From the NCBI GenBank assembly GCA_949128115.1, contig OX421961.1:51260171-51324170 (forward strand): a DNA stretch of 64,000 nucleotides, read 5' to 3'. Positions 21,667 to 34,125 of this stretch are shown here, in pieces (positions within the stretch are counted from its first letter, which is position 1; every line of letters begins with the position of its first letter). Under the pieces are notes generated by a model. The model worked only from the letters and a program-made list of their open reading frames with translations. It did not search any database and had not been told where the DNA came from. Position numbers and translations under genes: made by a program. Origin of the DNA: Anaspis maculata (taxonomy: Eukaryota; Arthropoda; Insecta; Coleoptera; Scraptiidae).

Positions 21667-22211
21667 TTAGTCCGGGAGACGGACGCGCATGTTTAGTACC
21701 CCGATCGAGTTATGTTTTGAGACTATCATCTATGTATCGAGAAAATATGTGCAACCTGGAGTGGCAATCCTGCCTAAGTAAATCCTGCCGGAAATGCAAT
21801 TAATTAAATGATTTAAAAATTGTAGAATAGAACCTTCAACATTGTTGTCAACAAATGTCAGTCACATTGTTGATGGCACACAACAATCACCCCTTTGACG
21901 CGCCATTGTCAAAACTTACATGGTGCTGCTAAGCAACTGTCGTTACGCATACGCAAAACTAGATGAGTTTCTGACAGTGGCCCGTGAAAGGGGTGATTGT
22001 TGTGTGCCATCAACAATGTGACTGACATTTGTTAACAAGAATTTTGAAGTTTGTATTCTACAATTTTTAAATTATGTGATTGCATTTCCGGCAGGATTCA
22101 CTTAGGCAGGATTGCCATTCCATGGTTACACATATTTTCTCGATACATAGATGATAGTCTCTACACATAACTCGATAGGGGTACTAAAACCGCGTCCGTC
22201 TCCCTTACTAA
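21667..22211. mobile_element. long-armed MITE, 545 bp
   Basis: The ends are TTAGTCCGGGAGACGGACG and CGTCCGTCTCCCTTACTAA, and the inverted arms run about 235 bp each with few mismatches (for example CGATACATAGATGATAGTCT mirrored on the right). The centre is about 70 bp. There are no coding frames. The true outer edge and target duplication are uncertain because the symmetry includes the TTAGT bases. Confidence 0.85.
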
Positions 22212-22857
22212 ATGATTTTTGTAACGAATACACTTCAATATGATGGCTCCTGAAACATTTTTAAAGATTAACAACTAAAAGAGATGAAAATACTTCCCCT
22301 TCCATGTTATTGGTGGGGGGTCGGGGAAGTAAAAAATTGTCGAAATTCTCAATAAAAAACAAGGTTTTTCAAGTTAACTTGTTCGAACTTGTTTTTATTT
22401 AAATTTACATATACGATTCGAGTTCAGGAGATTGAATTTATTCGGAAAAGATACAAAACTTGTCGGGATCGGTTCTACATGGCCAGGGAAACAAAAAGAA
22501 CCACCTAGCCGAGCTTTGCCCCCCCCCCCCCACGACCCCATTTCAACAATGATCGACACTTTCTGTGCTGGAATGGTATCAACGGCATATGATCGGTAGA
22601 ATCACGACATAATCGGATCATTTTTGCAGCCGTGCCGTGGTACGAGTTCCAGGCGAGTACTGCCATTTACAGAGACTTAAAACATTTGAAGATCTGGAAG
22701 ACCATGAAGCACACGCGAGAAAGTCCGAGAAAGTTGACAAGTGAGTTCTCATGATCCAAGGACTCACTCAACCAAAAATCAGCTTTGAGCATGAATTTGT
22801 TTCCGGTATTTGTGATATTAAGTCTACATAGATTGACTTGACTATATACATACTTAT
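22212..22857. other. no gene seen; poly(C) tract
   Basis: The only feature is a run of about 14 C residues near 22508-22521, with a G-rich stretch near 22313. No exon was recognised. Confidence 0.5.
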
Positions 22858-23050
22858 TTCAAAAGTCAAATTATTCATGACACTTGGCATTCTTGTCAGC
22901 CTATTCTAAGCTTACCGATCGTCGATGTCATTCCAAAAGTCGAATTATTCATGATCATGACAATTGACATTCTTGCCAGCCTATCCTAAACTAACCCATA
23001 TTAGTGTCATTTCGAAAGTCAAATTATTCATGACACTTGACTCTATTGAC
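22858..23050. repeat. minisatellite, ~72-bp unit, 2.7 copies
   Basis: AAAGTCAAATTATTCATGACACT or close variants occur three times, near 22862, 22938 and 23015, each of the first two followed by TTGCCAGCCTA-like sequence. The first two units also share GGCATTCTTG or GACATTCTTG. Confidence 0.75.
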
Positions 23051-23149
23051 AAAATTTTCTATTCACGTGGACGTTGATCTAGACAAAGTCCCTAGAGGTC
23101 CCCACCCACCCAAACGCACTCTAGCGGGGGCAAAATCGTCCATGGCTCC

Positions 23150-23250
23150 CATTGGCCTAAGTCGCCTTGGGGGACCTCGAAACAGATATATCCGCCGTTA
23201 TCTAGAATTTCTTTTCAGCACGATCACAATACTGATACGTATTTCGTGTA
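23150..23250. repeat. R1 repeat, second module
   Basis: CTTGGGGGACCTCGAAACAG then ATATATCCGCCGTTATCTAG and CAGCACGATCACAATACT match the second half of the 1010-1395 copy and the 38800-38920 copy. Confidence 0.65.
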
Positions 23251-26019
23251 CGGCTAACCGGAGACCTGACCCAAGCTACTTGGTCCTAATTTGGTCTTTG
23301 TCTACGATCGTTTACACCACGTGGACTTAATTAATTGGGGTCGAATTTAGTGCTTAGGTCGCGGACCTGGGCACGGTGTAAACGTAGCCAATGTTTATTA
23401 CTACGTACCACAATAAATACAGGCCAACATCCATCATCTTCCAGCAAACTCGACAGTGACCCGGCATACGATTTTCTAGGCGACTCCCAAATAATCCCAT
23501 ACATTTTGCGTATAATTCTGCCGTGCTGTAGAGCCGGCGCCGCTGCCGAATGGACAGATGTGCCTTGATCAGGCGTTGGAGTCTCCATGTATTTCAATGC
23601 CATCGAGTTCACTCTAAAAATGTCCAGAGCTCCGCGCATTTGTACACTGCGGCTGTGGAAGAGTCTAAAAATATCGCGTGTTTCCAGATTGCACGGGCAT
23701 CGCCGCTCGTAACAATAGTTTCCCTTGCATTAGTGGGTGGTTGGGGAAGTAAAAAATGAACTCCCACCGTAAATTTTTTACAATTTCTCAAGTGAACTCT
23801 CAGGAGCAAATTTGCTTAGATAGTTTATTGATATAGGTGAGGAATCACTGTGTATAAGCCAGTTGGCAAAATCAATGAATGCCCAGGAACTTTGTTGAAG
23901 TTGGAGAATACCTATATAGCAGAAAGCGGAAAATGGGGAGTTTCCGATAGATAGCTGCGAGCTGCGTATGCCTGGTCAGTTTAGGTTTTAGAGAAGCGTA
24001 GGTACGAGTATTATCAAAGTGACTTATTTGCGGTCGACCTAACAGAGATGAGCCCTCGGCCCTCGGGCAGCGCTTTGCACTGCAACCTAGATTAGCGAAC
24101 ACGTTTTAATCGAAACGTTGTCCGCGCTGCGCCTGCATCACTCTCCCTGCGACTTGGTCTATATGCGAGATTTTATCGCTTGCAGTTTCAGAACTCGATT
24201 AAACCTCGAGCTTACGTTATGGAAAAAGTTTACAACTTACTTAACAAGCTATGATACCGTGTGGAGCAAACAGCAGCCACTCAGCTAAAAAGCAAGCAAG
24301 ACCATGCTGTTTCGTTGCTACACATAATGTACCAAAAACCTGGCTTGTCTCGTCCTGAAGGAGACCTGTACAATAATTTTATTCTTGATGATTGTCTAGG
24401 AATTAACATATCACGTGATGAGCTGCGCTGAGCTGGTTTAGTACTGATATTTTATCGTTTCGGTGTATCGTTAACAACAAAATTTCATGGGGACGAGCTC
24501 GGCTATGTGCGTCGGATAAATCCTCTTTGTCCTCTAAAAGAGACACCCAGCAACGATTTGCTGGTACTGCAGCGATCCTTTAGTTAAACCCGTCATATAA
24601 CCGGCTTGGAGCTACTCAAATCCGGACTTATTGGAAAACTTGAAAGACGTTTCAGCATGAGACAAGTTTCTCCAAGATTAAGCTAAAATCCATTGCGTGA
24701 GCAGAAACGGAGTCCAGGATGCAGGAAACTAGACTCTCTGCATGCAGTAGCGAGCTTCGTATAAAAAATCAGGCTAAACTTTCAGGAACTTCTCATTACA
24801 ATTTATGTTCAACTTGTACGAAGAGTATACCTACCTGCCTAAACATCATTTCGCATATCATCGTTTCTGGAAATATTTTGGCCAAACGTAGTGAAGTTCG
24901 AAAAGTCGTAGAGTATATACGTAGTTCGTCGTAATCTGTTACGCAAACTACACCATGGAGTTGTCAAGATGTGAGCTTTCCAACTTTTACCATGTTGTGG
25001 TTTGGCCTAGGTATTTCTGAGTATACTTTCTCAATTCGTTTTCGTTAAGTTCGAGTCGTGTATGTGAGCACTAACAATAACATTTTCTTTTCATTTTCGT
25101 TTATTGCAGACGTTGCCAAGTTGCAAGTTTTCTGCTGCGATAGCTCAAGAGCGCACACTAACGGCGAAATGGAGATGGAGACTCCTAACAACGTTTTCAC
25201 AGTCTATTATTAAAAAAAAACTCTCATATAGGAATATGCGTTTTTTCTCGCAAGGGTTTAAAGGCACCGTTTCTCTCGTTCTTAATAGAATGGCAGGACC
25301 ATTATAATTTCACGTAAATGGCTCCATGCAGGCTCAACCGACTATAATAGCTCTGCATTCATACGTCCCCTTTTAGTATTCATAACGTACAGTGCTTTTA
25401 CTACTTCTTCAGGCCAATTTTATTTGGTCTTCTCCAAGCTCCCCCAGCCCCCCTCCAGCAGACATTTTATGCGACAAACTTTTAAACACTTATAATACGT
25501 CCACGTAAATACCTACATTACCACAGCTGGGCTCCAAAATGACGGTAATAGGCAATGGACAAGGTAACTGGAATTTACTATGGGATTACAAAGAGAATAA
25601 TAGGTCGCTTGTTTTCTTTGATTGTATTTCTATGAGTATCCAATACTGATAATAATCAGCGAAATAACTGCGGAAATATAGGTACAACGGAGCAAGCACG
25701 CACAGTTTCCCGGTTTTAATTAAAAGTCGTTTAATTAAAAAGTGCAATGGCACATAAACCAAAGGGATTATTAATTTTCTAGTGGCCTACTCAGCGATTT
25801 CAAATTGTACGCAATTAAACCCAATAATGATGATCGCAGGTACCTATAGCTGCATTATGCATCGGTTTTGCCTTTTTGTAAAGTCGAGTACTCACGGTAT
25901 GAAAATGACTTATCGCCCAGGCATTTCAGATGAAATTTTGGTCTAACCCTGAAATAAATATTTCCCATTTGAAAATTTACACAAATGGCCCTCAAGCAAT
26001 GCTGAACAAGTTGATGCAA
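23251..26019. other. no gene recognised
   Basis: Moderately GC-rich patches (23330-23720, 24000-24170) contain a 102-codon minus-strand frame at 23331-23639 with no recognisable domain. An acceptor-like CGTTTATTGCAG at about 25098-25109 precedes a short open stretch, but no partner donor or upstream exon makes sense with it. Confidence 0.4.
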
Positions 26020-26140
26020 GTGTGCAAGTCAAGTTCCGTGAGATATAGCTTCTGTCATTTTTAAAAGTGAGCCTTCTGTTTAACAGAGATGACAGGCAAA
26101 AATTATTGGGCTTATTCGACAGTAAAACGAGCACTGCATA
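26020..26140. repeat. R1 repeat, first module
   Basis: CAAGTTCCGTGAGATATAGC, GAGATGACAGGC and TTATTCGACAGTAAAACGAG correspond to the first module of the copies at 1010 and 40577. Confidence 0.6.
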
Positions 26141-28288
26141 ATCAACATAATAACAGGATAAATGGATATTTGAAGGGGTGAGTGGTTTATTCTTGGAAAT
26201 AGATACACCAATAATTATTTCATTACCAGAAAATCCATAATTTGGTGATTTAGGTATTATGTATGTATTTCATTCTGCAGCACAAAATTAGTTTATGAAT
26301 TCTGATTATCGTGAAAATTATTAACCACAATAACTTTAATCAGTAGCAATTAGTCATATATTTGACGTTCATATGAAATCTATACATCAAAGTAATGAAT
26401 GGGCACTAAATAATAAATAATTCTTCAATATGTATTCTGAATAACTGATGTGATGACATACAGTGCTATCATTGTTGATGTCGGGCAATAAAATGCAAGC
26501 GGGCAGACAAGAGGAAGGGAGGCAAATTGTGTTTATGTAATAAATTGTTTCGCAGCATAGTGAAATTTTTAGGTTGAATTGAAAATCACAAATCATTTTA
26601 TTTCTATATTGCGTTATAATTTTTATTTTCGTACATAGGGCTGACAATTGAATGTTACCATTGCTTAATTATTAATATTGTCCAATAATTTGTATGGTTT
26701 AATTATTTCGGTAGATAACAGTGTAGCATATTTCTTACACAAGCTGCATATTATACACAAGCTATTTTGGTACCTTTCACTCTCCCGACCCACCACCCAT
26801 TTCAAGTTTACACATCCCTGGAAATCTTGCATAATGAGGAAAATAGAGGAGGTCGAAGGACCACCTTTTGACCCTCCATATTTCCAAAAATAGAAGCCCT
26901 AATTTTTTTTTCACCATTTTTGTGATACTTTTGAAGCATTTCCCTAACTGAGGTTCGATTTTCTACCCCAAGTTTACAAACACTCTATATACACCTCAAG
27001 CCCTTACTGCTGTGACATGGTGGAGGTGTCTGGTATCGAACCCGCTCCTGGGTGAAAGCTAGGGTATCGCGCTTTTTCAAACACTGGGCCAGTGAGATAT
27101 TTTTCTAGAGTACCTATAGAATATTAAACGTATATCACTTATTTTGTAATTATCTAAATTGAAATCAAAACTGCAAACAGGTACTTGAACCATCTAAATG
27201 AAAGTTATGAGGTTGCTAAGGATTTTATTTAGAAACGCATGAATCTACGTAAGCTGGATGCGCTGCAGAAATCTGCATAACGTATTAAAAATACAGTCAT
27301 CCACAGCTCAACGTTTGTATCTTGTTGGTTGATTCCACAACAACGTCACTCATTATTCATTATTATTTCAACACAATGAGGTAAGTGCCGGTTAGTGAGG
27401 GAGACATGATATTTATGTGCCTTTCAAAATGTAAAAGCAAATTATTTGCATATTCAACCGGCATCTGGGGGTTTAAGCGTTTTAGATGTTTGACTGCCTC
27501 GCATGCATCGTTTACAACGACATTATTATTTTCTCGGTGTGCACAGGTTCGCCATCTGTAGTGGTGGTAGCTCGGCGATAAATACCATCCCCGGGCGTAC
27601 ATGGCGGCGTGCTAAATTTGAATAATTAAATTAACATACCGTATAGAGTAACAGATTCTAATAAAATGGGTGGCCCTCGTGAAACGTAGGTACTGTACGT
27701 ATTTTCAACTTTCCCATTAAAGTGGCAAGTTTACCTCGTCGGGTTGTTTCTCTCACTCGAGATTAATTTTGACGGGCACTAAATAACCCGCGTGTTACAA
27801 GACTTTTCCTTCCTTCTTTTTCTTATTGCGGGGATGCCTGGAATGTGTTCCTCTCGCATCTACTGCGAATCAAAGTTGAGGTCTCCCTTTGCGAGAGCCA
27901 CGTGTGCGCGATCTCGAAACTTGAAAAGTAACGAATTAATTTCTATTTTCTCGAGGGTGGGAGGAAAAAGTGTGCTGACGTGCCCTGGAACGTAAGTTGG
28001 TGTGCCACCTTCGACCGACATTCGACAATACGTGATACGCGATATTAGTGGTCAAGTCTGGAACGCCAATGTTATAGGCCCCGCCGGGCCAACAACCATA
28101 TAGGCACCAGAGCATTCAAGGCTTTAATTTCTTTGGTCTTCAAGGCTGTTGAAAATGTTGCAATTATGGACAATTTAGAATGGCCACTTCTAATGACTGG
28201 TGTTTTACCCCTAAAACAATACAATGGATGAGAGCTTAGCCTTAAATAAGGCTGGCTGTATACACAGGGTATCAATATTTCTCTTTCA
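26141..28288. other. no gene recognised; one tRNA-like SINE head
   Basis: Apart from the tRNA-like piece at 27010-27092 this stretch is unassigned. A 79-codon minus-strand frame (27363-27602) has no known motif. On the plus strand ACACAATGAG followed by GTAAGT at 27379 forms a good donor-like site right after an ATG, but there is no supporting exon. Confidence 0.4.
27010..27092 (-). repeat. tRNA-like SINE head or tRNA pseudogene
   Basis: On the minus strand TGGCCCAGTG (A-box-like) is followed about 45 bp later by GGGTTCGATACC, a good B box. The anticodon region does not form a clean 5-bp stem, so this is not a working tRNA. No poly(A) tail was identified downstream. Confidence 0.5.
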
Positions 28289-28296
28289 AAAATAAA

Positions 28297-30191
28297 TAGG
28301 GTTGCCGTCTAGACAAGACAAGACAAGAGTTGCCCTACTCTTGTCTTGTCTTGAAATATCAAGACTATTTCAAAATTTCAAGACAAGACTCTAACTCTTG
28401 ATGAAAATTTTTCAAGAGTCTAGATAGACTCTTGAAATAAAATTACTATAAAACCCTCCCTTCCAATAAAAATACGTGACAGAAATATAAACCATCTTTT
28501 AGCAAGAAAAACAGAGAGTCTTTGAGGAGCAAGGGGCACCCTTCGAATAGAAACTGCGTTCCAAAAAAATATTCTATTCAGGTATACTCACGTTCAAATT
28601 TTAGAACAAAGACCCACTTTTATTGACACTGAAATTTATCATTTGTGTGAATGCTGGAAGAAAAGGTTGCCACCGCCACCCCTTACCTGCTAGTAGACGT
28701 ATTTCTGCGCAGGGGTCTTTTATAAAATGACAAGAAACGATTTTATTGCCGTAGGTTGATGTCTGAGTAAATATAGTCAACTACTGTTCAGTTAAAAGAA
28801 TTTTCAAAAAATCGGGCACCGCGAAAGGAAATAAGAACTTAGCTTACCGCAGTCTATCGGCTCAAATAGACTGAATAAGTGAATAAGGAAGCCAAGAACA
28901 GTACCAGGTTGCCACATGAACGTCGAGAAACAGTCAACGAAGAAGAGTCACGGTTAAAAAGAAAGTCAATCAATCAACTTCAATATTTGCTGTTTGGTGT
29001 TCAAAACATTGCTGCTCGGTAAATGTAAATAATCGGGTTCGAGTAGAAACCGGACTTCTCGGATGTCGTGCGGACGTGGTCCAATATTTTTGTCGGAAAT
29101 ATACCGAATGTTTACAGACCTGTGTCAGGTTCCCGCTTGTGTTACCCTGACGCGGGCAAGAAGACTCTATTTGCTTAAGTTGTGGATAGAACACCAGCTT
29201 AATCAGTATTTTGCCTTGGTACATTGAAATGATATCTGGCTGCAGCTGCGTGTTGTCTGAATCATTTTATTTTATTGGCGAAAAAATACTTGATTTCGCA
29301 GCTATTGACCAAAAGCCCCATCGAGCGACCTAATTTCTTAGAAGTTGCGATCTGAGAAGGCGCAGCTATTTTTTGGAGAAGTAGAAATAAAGATGTTGGA
29401 GCAGTCCTTCAAGAAAAATCACTTGGACAAAACTTTCGCATGAGAACCGAAAAAAAAAACAATAGAGACATACAGAGTCTAAAGGAGATGGCATGTAAAT
29501 ATATAATTACGAGACATGAACAGAATTCGACATGGCATCTCTCTGGCAACGCTTTCCTATTATCTGATGCAAAATTGATTAATTTATAGTGAACTGCCAC
29601 TAGGAAATCAAATTGTCTTCTGCTGATATATGAAATTACAATATACAGGAAGATGCTGCATTGTGTTGTTTTGTTTTTCTTGATTTTTAATCGTAACTAG
29701 TAAATATTCATGGACCATGAACAGTAGGTTGCCTATCAGACACAGCCTGACAACAACGGTCAATGCATAATGACATGGTGGCCTGCCTAATGCGCAAGCG
29801 GAGAACAGATCACTTCATTATTCTTCCAATTCAAACTCCCAAATCCCCAGATTTTTTTCTGAGAAAATGAGTAGTAGTGTAGTAGTTTGAATAGTATTTT
29901 ATCATACCTTTTACCCTTGATGATGTTATTTTAAGTTGTCAATTAACTCTGCAAGAAATCTCCAAGCAAATCACACATTCAGTAGACAATAAAAACCGTC
30001 AACAAAAAAGAATATATCTGATTTTTTTTCCATTTTTCTTTTCAAGAGTCTAATCAAGACTCTTGATCTTGACAGCCCTACTCTTGTCTTGTCTAGAAAT
30101 TTCAAGACAAGAGTTTCTAAAGGTCTTGTCTAAGTCTTGACGTCTTTTCAAGACAAGAGTCTAGAAAGTCTAACTCTAGACGGCAACACTA
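28297..30191. mobile_element. hAT-type DNA transposon, non-autonomous, 1,895 bp
   Basis: The terminal inverted repeats read TAGGGTTGCCGTCTAGA (left) and, on the other strand, TAGTGTTGCCGTCTAGA (right), with one mismatch. Both ends are flanked by the perfect 8-bp direct repeat AAAATAAA (28289-28296 and 30192-30199). An 8-bp duplication is diagnostic of hAT transposases. About 150 bp inside each end is packed with CAAGAC/GTCTTG and AAGAGTC/GACTCTT words, which look like subterminal transposase-binding repeats. The interior has only short frames (for example 28970-29224 and 29409-29600, minus strand) and no hAT dimerisation or RNase-H motif. It would need a transposase supplied elsewhere. The clean duplication suggests an insertion that is not very old. 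Confidence 0.9.
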
Positions 30192-30199
30192 AAAATAAA

Positions 30200-32069
30200 G
30201 ATGAAGAGATATAGAAATTTTGATGGGATTCCATTAAATGTTTGTCCACCTTGCTTCCGTTTGGATTACCCCACATTTTTTTTTAGGAGCTCAATAATCC
30301 TAAAACACTAGAAAAGTTTCTGAAGGATTACTGGGACATCTTTTGGTAACCAAAAAAATTATCAACTGTTTCATAATTTATTAAATTTATTCAAAAAAAA
30401 ATTTTTTGAGAGACGTAGAAAATTGAGTAGGTACAGAGCCATTTTTAGAAAAAGTTATTGACAAAAAAAATTCTCACATAATTGAAAAAACGCCCTGTAC
30501 TCAATTCTGTAATACACTCAGTACACCGTATTAAAAAAACAAAGTTTCTATCTCCATTTTTGAGAGAGAAATCCTTTAAATAGTTTTTACCTACTGAGAA
30601 TACAGCCTTAAACTGATGTTCTCTTGTCCATATTTTACCACATATAGGTATATGTGGTATATTTTTTGTCATTCACCTGTGAACATACTAAAATATAACA
30701 TTGGTACAACATCACAATATCACCAACACCGAAATTCATCATTCATCATCATCGCCTCGCCATTGTAAACATGGACATACCTATAGTAAATTTGATAAAT
30801 CCAGTTCTCCTGCACATCCACCAATCATTTACCCCCAAAACAGAACTGTTATAATTAACCATTATGATCATTACTCGGAAAATAAACATCATAAAGCGGA
30901 GAACTTGGTTAAAACCGAATTAATTCGTTTATTATTCGCAAGAAGAGTTGTAATTTGGGCCCCCTCCGAGCTGCCGGTATAATTTTTCAAGTGTTTGTGC
31001 TGGATTTAAGTATTAAAATCTGGTGTTGCGTTGCGTTGGTGCTGCTTCAGGGGATCCACCACCATCATTCTCAGCTCGCGTACACTAATTTAATTGCAGA
31101 ACTCTTTGCTCAATTCTTCCCTCTGCTCGGAATACCCACCGTATTATTCCCGGCAAATGATCGTGGTTTTGAAAAAAAAACAGAGAAAAAACAAATGCAA
31201 ACTAAAAGCGGCAACTCCTGCTTCCTGAGTTCCATAAATTGTCTAGATATGCTATATAACGATTTACCCACCGGCAAGTGGCGACTTTCCGGAAGAATAT
31301 GACACGAGCCGCCGAAAATGTGTAAAGTACTTCGCTGATAAATTTGACGTAAGATGTTTGAGAGGTCGAACCGATATGGATACACTCAGTTTTCCAACAG
31401 TGACACGGCCAGTGCTCGGACGACCCAGTAAAACAGAAGGATGCTGAACCTTGAACTTCGGCAATAAATCAACGTAAAACGTCCGGTATTCACAGGGGTT
31501 TATGCAAAAGGTCTCTGGATCTATCAATTGATCCCGAAATCTGACCGACTCTCTCTGGCTATCCTATAGTCGACCAAATAGACATATTCTATTAGTCTTT
31601 TCAAAGATGAATGTTTGGCATCCCTGCCGTTCTTCAAGTTAACTTTGCCAACTTTGTCACAGTGGAGGACGTTATTTTAGTTTATCACAATTCCACAAAG
31701 AGTTTATTTGGCTACTTGTTATTTATACCTACTCTCATATAAAAAATGGCGCTCTGCGAACACATTGATGCTTTTGAATGAATCAAGATACTGTTACACC
31801 TTATTGTTTTATTAAATAGTTCTCACTCGCATCCCAGACAGCACGAAATGTTATGAAAATATTTGGTAATAGTTGATGAATATTTACAGCATTCTATAAA
31901 TGTTTACAAAATATTCGTTGCAAATATCACAAAAATATCAAGGAATATTCCACCAACATTCACCAAATATTTTGAAAATTCATTCAGCACTAAATATCAT
32001 CAAAATATATACTGAACTCTATTTTTCTAATATTTCGGAATATTGAAATTTGGTCACGTACTGCCGCAA
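30200..32069. other. no gene seen
   Basis: AT-rich DNA. Short frames near 30701-31302 (plus) and 31110-31527 (minus) overlap each other and lack motifs. From 31840 to 32050 the words AATATT and ATATTT recur many times, possibly another short repeat beginning at CAGACAGCACGAAATG. Confidence 0.45.
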
Positions 32070-32514
32070 TAAAAACAAGTGAGTATGCCTTCACGTGCGT
32101 GAGTCTCAGTAGCGCATTTTCTCAAAGAGGCATATTGTGAACGTAAAGAAATTTGGTTGAAGGAGAAACACCATTCCTTGCCCACTTTCTTCATTCGAAA
32201 CTCATTGTGATATTGTGTTATCAGAATGGGGTACTTGCCAATGAAATAGATTTGAATGAAAATTCTTTCACTTATCAATATATTTTTTTGTTTGAGGGCG
32301 GGAGCTGGGAGCGGCGACTAATCAACAGTAGTCTATTCTATCCCATTTTTAGTCGGCTATCCATATAGCGAAAGAATTAGATCGCTATGTCTTCGAGTTT
32401 ATGTTTTCCATTTATCTCTTACTTTGAGGGCAGCGTGTGGGGGTGGCAGCATTCGGCAAAGTAACTGTTGCACAGTTTGAGTTAAGAGTTCCTAAATGTT
32501 TAAGGAAATATGAC

Positions 32515-32759
32515 TATTATAGGTGAACAACACTTTAGGGATTGAACAGTGTGAACGTTATAATTATCCACAATTACACAAAGCAAAGAGAAAAGCAAAA
32601 AGGCAACAAGCTGTTCGCAAGGCACGATGGAAGTGGTGGCGTTTACCACCCTGCATCCTGACATGCACTCGTTGCCGAGTAGAGATGGCGCTACCTGCAC
32701 CATGACATGGGGCTGCCTATGCCGAAGTAGTAGGGTACCCATTCTAGATGGCGCTAACA
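32515..32759 (-). repeat. 3' LTR of the element
   Basis: 245 bp, matching the other LTR except for GAGAAAAGC here against GAGAATAAGC there. It abuts the ATGAC duplication on its outer side. Confidence 0.9.
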
Positions 32760-32934
32760 CGGCCAACCTGACGATGGGACGCTCTCGGCCCAGCTCGGCC
32801 TATCCTGACGTAGAACTCGTAGAAGCCAGAAGGCCAGAGCCCTTGCGATGAACCGGAGACTTCCAAGGCCTTTGAAATCCAAGAAAACATCAGGTTTTGT
32901 GTCGCGGCCAGACAAAAAAAAATCCACTGTAACT

Positions 32935-33158
32935 AAGTGTGTGTAGAGTCATCAAATTACTGAATTCTTCAATCAAGTGCAGAGTAATCCAATTACTGAC
33001 TTCTTTAATCAAGTGTAGAGTTATCAAATTACTGACTTCTTTAATCAAGTGTAGAGTTACGACCAACTACTTTAACATGGTGTAGAGTCATCAAACCTCT
33101 GACTTCTTTAGCCCAGTGTAGAGTTACGCCGAACTACTTTAACATGGTGTAAAGTCAT
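32935..33158. repeat. diverged part of 67-bp minisatellite
   Basis: About three and a half diverged units with the words ACTTCTTTAATCAAGTGTAG and ACTACTTTAACATGGTGTA. Separated from the main array by the LINE tail. Confidence 0.8.
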
Positions 33159-33159
33159 C

Positions 33160-33684
33160 ATAATCATAATATTCATTAACCTTTTCTTGATACTTTATGT
33201 ACATAGGTAAGTCAACACAGGGTACAGTCATATACTGTACAGTAAAATAATGTACGATCACGCAAGCATACACACTAAAAACAATACATTTTCATTGTCT
33301 CATTTTTGACAAAAAAGAGACAATATTATTTTAACAAACAACAAAACAGACGAGCCTCGATCAGCCATGCTCCATAAACTCACCGACCGTGTAATAGCAA
33401 CCCCGTATAAGATGATGTTTCAACAATTGCTTGAATTTTTGGGGATTTGTTTCGAGTTTAATTGATGAAGGCAGTCTATTGAAGAGCCTGCATCCGGCGT
33501 TAGATGATGCTTTCTCCTGGAAGGCGTGTCGAGCCCTTCGCGGCCTCAGTATATCACCGTTTCGGGTAAAATAACCGCTGTCCGCGACAAAACATTCAGA
33601 CTTTTTGTTATAGATATAGGTGAGGATTCTATACAGATAAAGTGAACACAGTCAATATTTTTCTGCTTTTTCTGCTGCTGTATC
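33160..33684 (-). pseudogene. 5'-truncated LINE tail inside the minisatellite
   Basis: The minus strand from about 33652 down gives an open stretch that matches the extreme C-terminus of LINE ORF2: SLYLYRILTYIYN, then GYFTRNGDILRPRRARHAF, then CRLFNRLPSSIK, FKQLLKHHLI and GCYYTVGEFMEHG followed by a stop near 33365. This SLY...R.A...LFN.LP..IK...FK..L...YY.V.EF layout is standard for several insect LINE clades. A stop codon just upstream and loss of everything before it mark it as 5'-truncated. A 3' UTR-like stretch runs to about 33160. It splits the minisatellite, so it landed in the array after the array existed. Confidence 0.82.
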
Positions 33685-33685
33685 A

Positions 33686-34125
33686 AACCACTGACTTCTT
33701 TAACCAAGTGTAGAGTTACGACGAACTACTTTAACATGGTGTAGAGTCATCAACACACTGACTTCTTTAACCAAGTGTAGAGTTACGACGAACTACTTTA
33801 ACGTGGTGTAGAGTTATCAACACACTGACTTCTTTAACCAAGTGTAGAGTTACGACGAACTACTTTAACATGGTGTAGAGTCATCAACACACTGACTTCT
33901 TTAACCAAGTGTAGAGTTACGACGAACTACTTTAACATGGTGTAGAGTCATCAACACACTAACTTCTTTAACCAAGTGTAAATTCATCAAACCACTGACT
34001 TCTTTAACCAAGTGTAGAGTTACGACGAACTACTTTAACATGGTGTAGAGCCATCAAACCACTGACTTCTTTAACCAAGTGTAGAGTTACGACGAACTAC
34101 TTTAACAAGGTGTAGAGTCATAAAA
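33686..34125. repeat. 67-bp minisatellite, ~6.5 copies
   Basis: The unit is ACTGACTTCTTTAACCAAGT, then GTAGAGTTACGACGAACTAC, then TTTAACATGGTGTAGAGTCA, then TCAACAC. Each unit is itself two related half-units of about 33 bp (CTTCTTTAACCAAGTGTAGAG and CTACTTTAACATGGTGTAGAG). One copy near 33960-33990 is shortened by loss of a half-unit. The high similarity between units indicates recent expansion. Confidence 0.9.

Noticed and set aside
23331..23639. 102-codon minus-strand frame in a GC-richer patch
   Set aside because: No motif recognised, and overlapping frames occur on the other strand. Left unassigned.
24950..25210. Possible two-exon mini-gene (ATG in CACCATGG context, then acceptor GTTTATTGCAG)
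   Set aside because: The only donor candidate (GTATTT) is poor and joining does not give a sensible frame.
27363..27602. 79-codon minus-strand frame considered as gag-like
   Set aside because: Resemblance to retroelement gag was vague, with no zinc knuckle or flanking LTR.
33686..34125. Regular 67-bp repeats considered as a CRISPR array
   Set aside because: Units are head-to-tail without unique spacers, in a eukaryotic LTR element. This is a minisatellite.
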